NCBI GenBank assembly: GCA_020746105.1
Contig: CM036624.1
Location: forward strand, 20,978,084-21,042,083
Direction of reading: 5' to 3'
Length of the DNA stretch: 64,000 nt
Source: Trogon surrucura
Taxonomy: Eukaryota; Chordata; Aves; Trogoniformes; Trogonidae
The notes beneath the pieces were generated by a model. The model worked only from the letters and a program-made list of their open reading frames with translations. It did no database searches and was not told where the DNA came from. Shown one piece after another: positions 52,450-61,699 of this stretch (position 1 is its first letter; each line of letters begins with the position of its first letter). The position numbers and the translations under genes are program-made.

Positions 52450-53635
52450 CAAAAGTTGAAGGTGTGTTTGTTATTGTAGAATGAAATGTTTCATTGCCTA
52501 AAATTCTGTTTCTGGGAAGTCAGAGTTCATTGTAGAACATTTTGACTCATGGTAACAGAAAATGAGAATTCCCAGAAGAAAACTGTAACTCTAACATGGG
52601 CACGACTAAAAACATGCTTACAAGTCCCATTCGCCAGCCTCTAGGACCTCCATACTGCAGAAAATACCTGTTCTTTTCAAGGCCACGTAGCCCACAGAAG
52701 GCAAACTTGTTTTTCTCAAACGCAGTCCTATCCGTTTTTAAAAAAAATTGAATTGAAGTGGAAGACTATAATTTAAAAATAAAAGTCCCCACGGTTGCAG
52801 GTTGTGGAGAGCTCATGCTGTATAAATTTTTTAGAACACAAATATTTCAGTGGCTGTGTTGATAGATGAACTTGGCAGCCTGTCCTCAGACGATCTGGGA
52901 TTTTTAGAAAAACAAAAAACAACACGCTTAATGCCAGGCTCTAAACTGTATCTAATAAAAAATAGAGCTGTGTGCAATGTGCTTATTTTGCTTTTTTGCT
53001 GTGAGGCCCATTGCTGCATTCAACCATTAGCTTCTACCTCATTCTGTCAATATCCAGTATAGGAGAGCCAATAAGCCACCCTGGCTGCCTTCAGGAAGAT
53101 GCATACTAAGGAGAGAAAAACAGCTCGAACTTAGCCATGACTCTCTTAACTCTTTTTCTTCTGGGCCAGCTGATCATTGAAACTCCCTTATGGGGCAAGA
53201 TAGAAGCCTAGCAGCACAGGGCTACTGTGAGCACAGTGAACCTATTCAGTCACTAAGGAAGACACATGTGCTTGTATCTGAGGTGGACAAAAGATCTGCG
53301 TTTTTTGCATGCTTAACCTTCTGTATGTGAAGTCAAAATCGATAATCCCGGCAAAGCAGGCAGGAAGGGCAAGGAAGTGCAAATAGGCTGTGAAGAGATC
53401 ATGACCTCTGTTCTTCATAGAATCATTTCCATTTGGCTTTCTAAAGACTCCAAAAGTGCGGGTCATCTGGCACCTATGTTTGACAGAATATATAACAGAG
53501 TCCTCTGCCTCCACATCCAAGCCCTTTATTGCTCTCTGTGCATGGGATTGCAAAGAATTGCTTATATGGGAATTATTGAAGTCCATCTAAAAATGTATAA
53601 TGCAATTTAGGATAAGATTATAACTAGTGAACTTT
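52450..53635. other. Noncoding DNA; unrecognised minus-strand frame
   Basis: A 114-codon minus frame (53242-53586) lies just downstream, on the same strand, of the piggyBac-like remnant and could be more of the same decayed element. However, I find none of the C-terminal piggyBac landmarks in it, in any of the three minus frames. Otherwise nothing recognised. Confidence 0.4.
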
Positions 53636-53639
53636 ACAG

Positions 53640-53917
53640 CTTCTGCCGTTTCTATTGCCTTTAAAATTGGAAACTACAAGAGTAAAGTGTATAAAGCAAT
53701 GCTTTAGTAAATATGCAGGAAATACAAAGTCAGGAAACTGGTCCTTGATTGCATATCCAGCTGTGCAATGGCTGACTTGGTTTCTTCCTTTCTTAAATGG
53801 GCCTGTATCACAACCAGTTTCAATATAAAAATATATGTAGCTACCAGTAAATCCATATGCTTCTTTTGCTGCACCAGTTATAATGTCAAATTTTGTGCAG
53901 TCAATCAAATAATGCAA
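53640..53917 (-). pseudogene. piggyBac-type transposase remnant (probable)
   Basis: The 97-codon minus frame starting at 53917 follows part of the catalytic core of piggyBac/PGBD transposases (DDE_Tnp_1_7 family), DNA cut-and-paste enzymes acting at TTAA sites. Residues 3-12 (YLIDCTKFDI) fit the 'YlP.KPtKfGi' stretch. Residues 27-38 (YIYFYIETGCDT) fit the 'GYvydFeiYTGkdt' strand, at nearly the family spacing. Downstream, where 'DNfYTS' is expected, only scraps such as LYT-YS survive, and in another frame, implying a frameshift. About 90 of the usual 500-600 residues are visible. I recognised it by eye from pattern and spacing; chance remains possible. Confidence 0.42.
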
Positions 53918-54062
53918 GTTCCATAGCTTTATTTACTGGAGAGAACTATAAACTAGCTCTCCATGTCATTACTCAAAAATAATTAGAAAAAAAATAGTTT
54001 AACAGAGAGTTGGGGTAAGAAGACAGCAATTTAATTTCTCTACAGCTTGGGGTTCATGCTCA

Positions 54063-54785
54063 GTTAATTACAGAATCATGGAATCACAGAATAATTGAAG
54101 TTGGAAAGGACCTCAGGAGATCTCTAGTCCAGTCTCAAAGCAGAGGCAGCTGTGAAATCAGACCAAGTTGCTCAGGGCTTTATCCAGTCACATCTTGAAA
54201 ACCTCCAAGGATGGTGATGGCACAACCTCTCTGTGCAGCCTGCTCCACTACTTGGCCGTCCTCATGGGGAAAAAGTTTCTCTTTCTATGCAGTCAGATCT
54301 GCTCTAATTTCAATTTTTGTCAGTTGTTGCTCATGCTCCCACAGTGGGATGCACCGCTGTGAAGAGCCTTCTCTCTTCTGTGTAACAGGAGTCTGCTGGT
54401 ATGTCCCCATGGAGCTGTCTCTTCTCCAGCCTCAAAACAAGTGCTTTGGCCCCTGGCCATACTGGTGGCCCTCAGCTGAACTTGCTTCAGTTGATCAATG
54501 CCTTTCTTATATTGGGGCAGCCAAAACTGCCAAGGCTGCTGTTATCCTTCTTTGCTGCTAAGGCACACGACTGGCTCAATGCGAAGCTTGTTCTCTGCCC
54601 AGTCAGTGAGTTCCCAGCCCCTTGTCATTGCAAGGAGTTATAGGACTTTGCATTTCTCCTTGCTGAGTTTCATAAGGCTCCTGCCTGCCCATTCCTCCAG
54701 CCTGAACGGCAGCCCTGCCCTTCAACGTGTTGACTGGTCCCCCAAGCCTGGTCCCCTCCATCTGCAGAATATTTCTATGTGTTAC
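54063..54785 (-). mobile_element. CR1 LINE copy (antisense, 5'-truncated)
   Basis: On the plus strand it begins with the reverse-complemented CR1 3' end (agaatcatggaatcacagaataat, then 'gttggaaaggacctcaggagatc'). It continues through standard CR1 landmarks: 'tgctcagggctttatccagtcacatcttgaaaacctccaaggatgg', 'cagcctgctccacta', 'gaagagccttctctctt', 'tgcatttctccttgctgagtttcataaggctcctgc' and 'cccattcctccagcctg'. About 720 bp of the ORF2 end and 3' region are present. It is intact in order but diverged and has no usable reading frame; the frames seen here (54168-54797, both strands) are by-products. Confidence 0.92.
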
Positions 54786-54789
54786 TAGT

Positions 54790-55115
54790 ACAGTCATATT
54801 TGCTATATTTATTATCGTAGAAATAAAGCAATCAGTTTAGTCTCAGTATTTTGACAATATGAATTTTTCTGTGCAGTTTCAAAGATACAGAGCAGGAAGC
54901 TTAATAAAACTTAACTAAATTGTACTGACATTTGAAATACATAAAAATATCTTATGTGTAAAATATCTATTTTATATTTGGGTTAGATTTTAATTCTTAC
55001 ATCATACTGTCCGCATTCAATTACATTAGGACCCTCTGCGTTACACTTACTGTTGGAAAAAGGTAGATACACTGCCGTTTCCTGAGTGTGTTACTAAGTC
55101 AGTACATGGGCTGTA
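54790..55115. other. AT-rich noncoding DNA
   Basis: No gene or repeat recognised between the CR1 copy and the MIR-like repeat. Confidence 0.6.
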
Positions 55116-55119
55116 AAAT

Positions 55120-55262
55120 GCATGATGATGTCCATTTTACAAATGGACATTAAAACTCTGAAAAATAATGGTTTGGTGCAGAGTCCCAAGGGGCTGGAAA
55201 GGGAAGCCAAATCACAAGTCCCGTTCCACTGCCCAGGCGTTAGATTAATCTCCTTTCTGGCA
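55120..55262 (+). repeat. Ancient amniote MIR/L2-type repeat copy
   Basis: Contains 'gtccattttacaaatgg', then a degraded 'aactctga' block, 'agagtcccaaggggc' and 'caagtcccgttccactgccca...ttagattaatctcctttctgg'. In order this follows 'ccccattttacagatgg', 'aactgagg', 'cttgcccaaggtc', 'gagtcccattccactgccctaaccactagaccatcctttctg'. It is the most complete of the copies in the window. A 9-bp inverted repeat TGTCCATTT/AAATGGACA (55129-55149) lies at its start. Confidence 0.7.
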
Positions 55263-55269
55263 GCTATTT

Positions 55270-58200
55270 AATTTAGAATAGATTTAGATCAGAACTTTTG
55301 TTTGAACACAGTGGCCATTTAATCATGCCAAAATGTTTCCACTGTTCCCATTTTTTCTTTCATTACATTGTGTGCTAAAGAAATTACAATCAGCAAAGCA
55401 CTAGAATTATCACCTGGCTATCCTGAATCATAATGAAGTACTGTGTGGCATTTTACCGTTCCAATTCCTGATTTGTGGTTAAATTTGATATGCAGCATAC
55501 TGAATTCACATTATTGTGTAAATATTCTCATTATAAGCTATAATTTGCTTTTGATCTGAAAAGGTCATAAACATGCCATCAGTTATTTCATAATAGTATA
55601 TAACGATTCATTGGATTTTTTCTTCGCTTAGAATGGGACGTATCTGCAGTAACTGTATGGTAATGGCTGGCAAATGTTGACTTTTATCAAAGGCTTGTGT
55701 TTGCTTCACGCCTTCAACTCCTACATATTATAGCAGTGATTGCTGTTTCTGTTTTATTCTATGGTGGTTTAGTATTATGCCGGATATACTACTTTGCATA
55801 ATGTTATCAAATTCCTACTATTAGGCCTTGGAAAATATTCAGCTCAGATTCCAAACTATTCTGAAATAATGATAAGTTTAAATCTAATTTGCAGTCAATC
55901 ATTCAAGGTCCACAAATGATTGTCAACCATCAGTTTCTTGTTTCTTTAATTCTGTTCTGAAAAACAAACATTTTAATTTTATCTATTTCCTGTCCTATCC
56001 CAAAGTCTATTTTTCACTTTTTCCTGTTTTACAATTCCTTCTGGTCCTGTCACAATCTCTCTATGAAAACAGAGTAGTGGCTGTGGTATAGAAGCTTTTA
56101 TGAGAAAGCGCTTTAGCATCTCACGAGACTGAGAAGGAATTTGTACTTGTACTGAGCCAGAAAGAAGTAACGGGTGACTTTTTTCTCACATAAAATCTTG
56201 GTGGTAGGGAAGGTACTGAGGCACTGAGAACAGAAAATAGAATTTTTGTTATTTTATTTCAAATTCTTGCAAATTTTAGGTACATACTGCATTGAATTGT
56301 CCCAAATCCAAATGCATGCTTTAAAATAAAGTGGAAATACAGAACAGAAAGATTTATTAAATATACAGGAACTTTAACAGCATGGCAGAAGCATAGATCC
56401 TTTGTTCAGACTACATAGTGCATTTTAATTAGCCACCAACATTGCATGTTTGTGCTGAGACCTGTGATATGAAGCAAAAATTAGCCACTGGCTGGGACTG
56501 CCCAAACTTACTACAATTCAGGATTTTGCAGTACTGCAAGCAGTATGTGTTTCACCATTTGAACTCACAGAGAGGAAGCACTTGTGCTTTGGGCTCTTCC
56601 CTGAACTGTTATGGAAATAGAAATACCAGGTGGCTCAGAGCAGAAGCCCAAGCAGCGAGTTCCTAATGGAAAGCCGGGAAGAATTAAGCGATGACTTCCT
56701 GCCAGCAAGCTGTGACGGGAATCAGAACCCCAGTGCAGAGCCTGTGCATTAAGGGGTAGCTCGGAGTCAAACTTCTGAGAAGTGAGGCCGTGCAACTTGT
56801 TGACTCATGGCGTTTTTTTCTTATGTTGCTCTTTGGGCTGCATGTTAGCTGGCAAGCTTTTCATTCTGGTATTGTTACTAGAACTTGATTGGAGCAATTT
56901 GCAGGAACAAGTGCACTGCATAATCAGAATTAAGATGTTTTGTGATTTACTCGCCATTTCATTTTGTGACTTTGCTGTCCTGCTGGTGAAGTACATCCTC
57001 TGTATTTAAGGATTCTTTCTGAAGACCATCACTTAATATGACTTTTAGTGATTCCATTATAGGAGCATTAATTAACCTGAATCATAAATGAGGAATGACC
57101 ATACTGATGTCTGAAGTTGGTGTCCCAAATTCAGCTGAGTTGTCATAGGTGCTGTCTTAGAAATCTAGTCAGACTTTTCATTACATGCCCTTCAAAATGT
57201 ATAGGGAGGTGATGAGCAAGGATTTTGGCACTATTTGAACTCTCTTCATACTCGGCAGCAGTTGACTAGTGCACTTTTTTTTTCCCACCACGATATACAG
57301 AAAGGAGCAACACTCACTTTCCTTTTACAGAACATGTTGAAAAACGTTTTTTGTGGCTTAAGACAGCTACTTTTATGCAAGTTTCTCCTGCAGCTTTAGA
57401 ATTTTGATGAAATCTTCAGGGATGTGTTGTGGATTTAATCCTACCAATACTGAATTCCCTCCAGCCAAAGGTGTTTTAAAATAAAAGTGAATATGTAAGA
57501 AAAGCATCTTACTAATAGTTCCTCTACTAACTGAAAAAAAAAAAATAATTCAGGATGCCTTTCACTGGGATCCTCAACATTTTGATGGTCAGGGAGTGGG
57601 TGTATTTACTACAGAAGTTACAGCTGAAATTCCTAGACTGCATTTCCTGTGTGTTGTTCATGATTCTAGTAATATTGGAGATCAAGCAGAGAAAGCCCAA
57701 ATTTTTCTGGCAGGCTACTCTTGGCATCAGTTTTTCTGGAAAATCTTCATGTGGCTCATAAAAATTCCACTGTTGTCTCACATGGTAGAAAAACTCACAT
57801 AACATCCTTATTTTCAGGTGTTTCGTATTTATCCAGGTAGGAAACTCTTGTAGTTTCTTGTGGCTGTTTTTCATCATTTCTACCTTGACACAGAAGTCAG
57901 TTAACACAGAATGTTCACTTTTTTCCTCACTTTTATTCAGAAAAAGAAACAAATTATCTCCCTCATTTACATTTATATTTAAATTGTGAGAGATCTTGTC
58001 TTTTTTCCTGAGGACCAGGGAACAGATTTGTGTCCAGATAGATAGCTTAACAGTATCTGCCTTTGAAGGCCTATTAATTAAAATGTGAATGTATGCCTTC
58101 CTGAGTCTGTTTAAGTATGCCTTAAATATGTCTTAATCTGAAGATTTGCACTCTTTCTTTTAGACCAACAGCACACAAAAATATTTAAAATAGTAATTTG

Positions 58201-58665
58201 TAAGACAATTTTTGTGGTAAAGGAAATTATTTTTGTATAATTAACAAAGAAGATAGGCGCCATCGATTTTTAAAACTTTTGCCTGTGAATGCTTCTTAGT
58301 AGTTGTATAATACTGGTTAGAATCACATTGGGGTTTTTTTCTGTTTATTGTTAGTGATGGATCTGTACGTAGACATCCCTTATATGTCAAGCTGTTTCTA
58401 AAACAGGTGCTGAAAAGACACATGACACTGAGGGCTGAGGAGCAGGTTTGTGTCAAAATATCTGGAAGTCAGCAGGAAATCCTTTTCTAGTTAGAGGGCC
58501 TGCACAAAGCTCAACATTTCAATAGTGCCTCATTTGATTCAGGATACAAATGAGGATTGCATACTGCTTAGGACTACATGTAGAGCTTGCAGAGTCCAAG
58601 AAGAGGGAGAAATAGAAAAAAAAAAAGAAGCTTTTGTAAAAGCATAAAATTGAAACTAGGAGTAA
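55270..58665. other. AT-rich noncoding DNA
   Basis: Nothing recognised as gene or mobile element. The 141-codon minus frame at 57527-57952 overlaps two plus frames and has no recognisable domain. The stretch at 55480-55640 is repeat-free with ATTA-type words and could be conserved noncoding DNA. Confidence 0.55.
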
Positions 58666-58671
58666 GTTCCC

Positions 58672-58715
58672 TGACATTCAGGATAAAAGAAGGTGGTAAC
58701 ATTTGTTAGAAAAAG
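58672..58715 (+). repeat. 44-bp direct repeat, left copy
   Basis: Matches 59449-59492 at 38 of 44 positions without gaps. The core AAGGTGGTAACATTTGTTA (58690-58708) is identical over 19 bases. The two copies start 777 bp apart. Confidence 0.85.
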
Positions 58716-58744
58716 CCCACTTTCTTTATGCTTAAACATACTGG

Positions 58745-58815
58745 TTAATATTCTAGCCTGACTGAAGTCAGGAACAAGCTCCCACTGACATCAGTGGAGC
58801 CGGGATTTCACACTC
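58745..58815 (+). repeat. Ancient amniote repeat scrap
   Basis: The text 'cctgactgaagtcaggaacaagctcccactgacatcagtggagccgggatttcaca' corresponds to the common old sauropsid repeat text 'cattgaagtcaatgg...gccattgacttcaatggggccaggatttcacc'. It lies between the two 44-bp direct repeats. The family name is uncertain. Confidence 0.5.
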
Positions 58816-58819
58816 TGCC

Positions 58820-59445
58820 TGAGGGAAACTGTAGATCTTCTTTATTTCTGTCTTTCTTTAGAACTCTGACTCCAAGGAGCTATTTGCTTCACATTTGACT
58901 TTGCCCATGGGAGACCTACTTTTCACTTCAGTGGGTGTAGATCATTTTGTGCCTGCCACTGCCTGGCATGGAGCTCGGAGCTTCCCTTGTGTCTGTGTAG
59001 GTGCACCCGAGAAATGGCAATTTTTCCTTCTATCCTTTGTGATTACGTCAAGGGGAGATGTTTATAAATGTGCTATTTTTATTTGGGATTTTGTTAAGGA
59101 TGTGGTGTTCTGAATCAATGTCTTTTTAACATTAGTCACTGTACTACAGATAGTACTGCCAAGTGACTCCAGCCTGTGACAGAGCCAAGCAGAATTCACC
59201 AGTGTTGGTGAATGTTGGTCTGTAGTGGTTGGTCTTTACACTCAAGAATCACAGAAGAATTTGGTATGGGAACAAAGCTCTTTAGCCTTTGGTTAATTGA
59301 TTGTGTTATTAATTTTAAAAAAAATTTATTCATTGAGGTTAATCCCCTGGAAGTGTTCAAAGAACTCTCAGGTTTTTTCAAGGCAATATTAATCCTAATA
59401 ACAAATTAAGAAAAAAAATAATCCATGCTTTTCAAGCTTTCCTTT
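58820..59445. other. Noncoding DNA between the direct repeats
   Basis: Unique-looking DNA. Frames at 58895-59113 and 59196-59409 carry no recognised domain. Confidence 0.5.
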
Positions 59446-59448
59446 GCG

Positions 59449-59492
59449 TGACATGTGGGATGAAGGAAGGTGGTAACATTTGTTAAAAAAAG
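59449..59492 (+). repeat. 44-bp direct repeat, right copy
   Basis: Partner of 58672-58715, with six mismatches over 44 bp. Similarity stops at about 59492, where a pyrimidine-rich tract (59510-59555) begins. Flanking sequence on either side does not align. Confidence 0.85.
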
Positions 59493-59499
59493 ACAGAAA

Positions 59500-60835
59500 A
59501 TGCCGTCCTCTTGCTCTTTCCCTTTCTTCCCCTTCCTCTTCTTTCTGTTCCACAATGGCGAATTCTTTTTTTTTTTCAGTTGCTCATTTAATATTTTGTT
59601 TGCCCATGTTTTGTTTCTGTTTATGAAATACGAAACAGTTGAGTATTCCACAGCTGCAAAGTTACTACTGTCTTGAGGCTGACACAGAAACACATACAGA
59701 GCTATAGTGTGTTTAAATGGAGATTAAAATTTTATGTAGCAATTAATGGTTAACTGGGGGCAAATGATCCAAAATTACCCAGCAGGGCCTTTGCTGAGCA
59801 GAAAGAATGCTTAATGTCCCTTGTTTGCTAACAATCTGACGATGAGTTAGAAGACATTCCTTCTTGTATACTGTCAGGTCTATGTAGAACCTGGCATGTG
59901 CTAGTTTGGTACAGTGGTAAGAAGGTGAGCGGTATTCTAAGGTTCCCTGGACACTGATTTACTCTCCCTACTGTACTGTGTTAATGTTCAGAATCTGTGA
60001 CCACTGGAAAGTGCTTAACCTTCCAGCTTGAGAAGGAGGGGAGGGGGCCATCAAAAAATGATCTTTTAAGTGAAGTGATATGTTTTGGAAACTTTACATT
60101 AATGGACATTCACAACTTAGGGTTATTGTAGTTATCTAATTATAACACAATTCAGGCACCTTGTAAGGATTCCATTTGCTATTGAACCTGCAGAGGTAAG
60201 TACTGGTGCTATAAATACTGGGGAGAAGTAAAGACTGCCAGAAAGTGACCCAGAGGACCTTGGTGAAATGCTTACAGTTAGAGACAGTGATGAGCTGGTT
60301 GTCATTTACTATTCCTTCTGTTTAGAAGGAAGGTGTTTTCATCCCCTCTTGAGATTAAATACAGTCCTGTGACTGAAGTATGGCGTATGAATAGTAACAT
60401 TTTTTCCCCCTACTTTCCACAGCAATCCTCCTAAGTTATCCACAATATAAGGCTTCAGGCAAACAAGAGTAGCAGTGAAATCATCTGCTATGCATTGAAT
60501 GTACAAATACTGAAAATTAAAATTGTATTTGCAGCATGCATCCCAAAAGGTTTAAAGATTGCTCTGAAGGGAGGAGTGGGAAGGCAAATGTCTATCAATA
60601 CATCTTATATATGCTACCTGTGACAAATGTTTCATAGACCTGAGGAATAGAAGGGAAAAGAATCCTGGGGAGTGAAGCAGATTTCTACTTGACTTTCAAT
60701 ACTTGTAGATCTACTTAAAAATTAAAATGAGGAGTACCTGATAAGCACTTTAGTTTATGTGATAATAACTACCAGAAATTTTCTATAAAAACTGGATTCA
60801 TAATGTACACAAGTATCTCCCCCCAAATGGTAACA
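59500..60835. other. Noncoding DNA next to the hAT remnant
   Basis: A pyrimidine-rich tract lies at 59510-59555. The rest is AT-rich with no recognised gene. The 3' noncoding part and terminal inverted repeat of the hAT element at 60838 should lie here, but I could not identify a terminus or an 8-bp target duplication. Confidence 0.45.
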
Positions 60836-60837
60836 AA

Positions 60838-61690
60838 TTACAAATAGCCACAAAATTCAAGCGTGGGCAGATTACATTTCAGGGCGACAAGCCATTTTGC
60901 ATTTGCTGGCAGGAGCTGGCATCTGTTTTTAGATGTAACATCCTCACTGTAGCTGAAGAGCCTCTCAGAAAGAACGTTGCTGGGAAGAGCTCCAAGTGAA
61001 GACAAAGCCAGGTTTGCAAGATGTGGAAGTGAACTAGCATTAGACTTCCACCACTCAGCAAGACCTACTGTGTGTGTAGTGAGCTCAGCGAGGTACAGAA
61101 CTAGTTCGTACTTGGCAGAAACAGGAGTCGCTTGAGCTTGAGGTTGTCATGATCTTTTCCAAACAGCTCATTACATTTGCAGCTTCCAGGTGGGCTGGAT
61201 GATACTCTTTGGTCTTTATTACTGCTTCTTGGATGATTGGGATTTTCCCCTGATGTTCCTCGGCTTGACTGTGTGTGACAGTTCTGGCATTGTCTTGGCG
61301 AAATTGAGAACTGGCAGAGAAGTGCCTGAGCTAAGGAATCACAACTCATGCTACACAGTGTCTTTACTGACACCACACTGTTAAACTGCTCCGAAAGACA
61401 AGATAACACTTTCTTTTTCTTGGCCTTGTTGCCTTGATCCAGTACTCACATGCTGAGGTGGGGCTGTCAGAGCCCTGACAGCTGGCATGATGACACACAT
61501 ACACGCATCTCTAGAGCTTATTTTTCAAGCTAACTCCTCAAAGGGGTTGAGGATGTGAATGACAGTGTCTGCCAAGCTCCACTGTACCTGAGTCAGCACC
61601 AGCTGTCTTCAGCCAGAAAACTATCAACGATTGCTTGTTCTTCCACAGGCTTTTCAACATGCAGTATGTGGTCTTCCACGTTGCGGCTCT
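60838..61690 (-). pseudogene. hAT-superfamily transposase pseudogene (C-terminal half)
   Basis: Read on the minus strand, this region carries ordered landmarks of hAT (Charlie/ZBED-like) cut-and-paste transposases. First is TWKTTYCML (61655-61681), fitting the 'TRWNSTY.ML' motif. Next is VIHILNPFEEL (about 61531-61563), fitting 'vv.iLkPFeeaT', directly followed by a TGA. Then come LSCLSEQF (about 61383-61406) and ELFG (61158-61169). After a frame change comes YELVLYLAEL, then EWWKSN and LPHLANLAL. The dimerisation-domain signature SERLFS is at 60952-60969, then VTSKNRCQLLPAN and VALKCNL, with a TAA at 60838-60840. Several stops and at least two frameshifts make it non-functional. The N-terminal BED finger and first catalytic Asp region are not identified. 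It is a fossil DNA transposon, or less likely a decayed domesticated copy. Confidence 0.78.
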
Positions 61691-61699
61691 GCCCTGGGA

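Noticed and set aside
54168..54797. Several open frames of 60-116 codons on both strands
   Set aside because: They lie wholly inside an antisense CR1 copy and are not in the CR1 ORF2 frame.
57527..57952. 141-codon minus frame
   Set aside because: Two overlapping plus frames are equally open, composition follows local base bias and no domain is visible.
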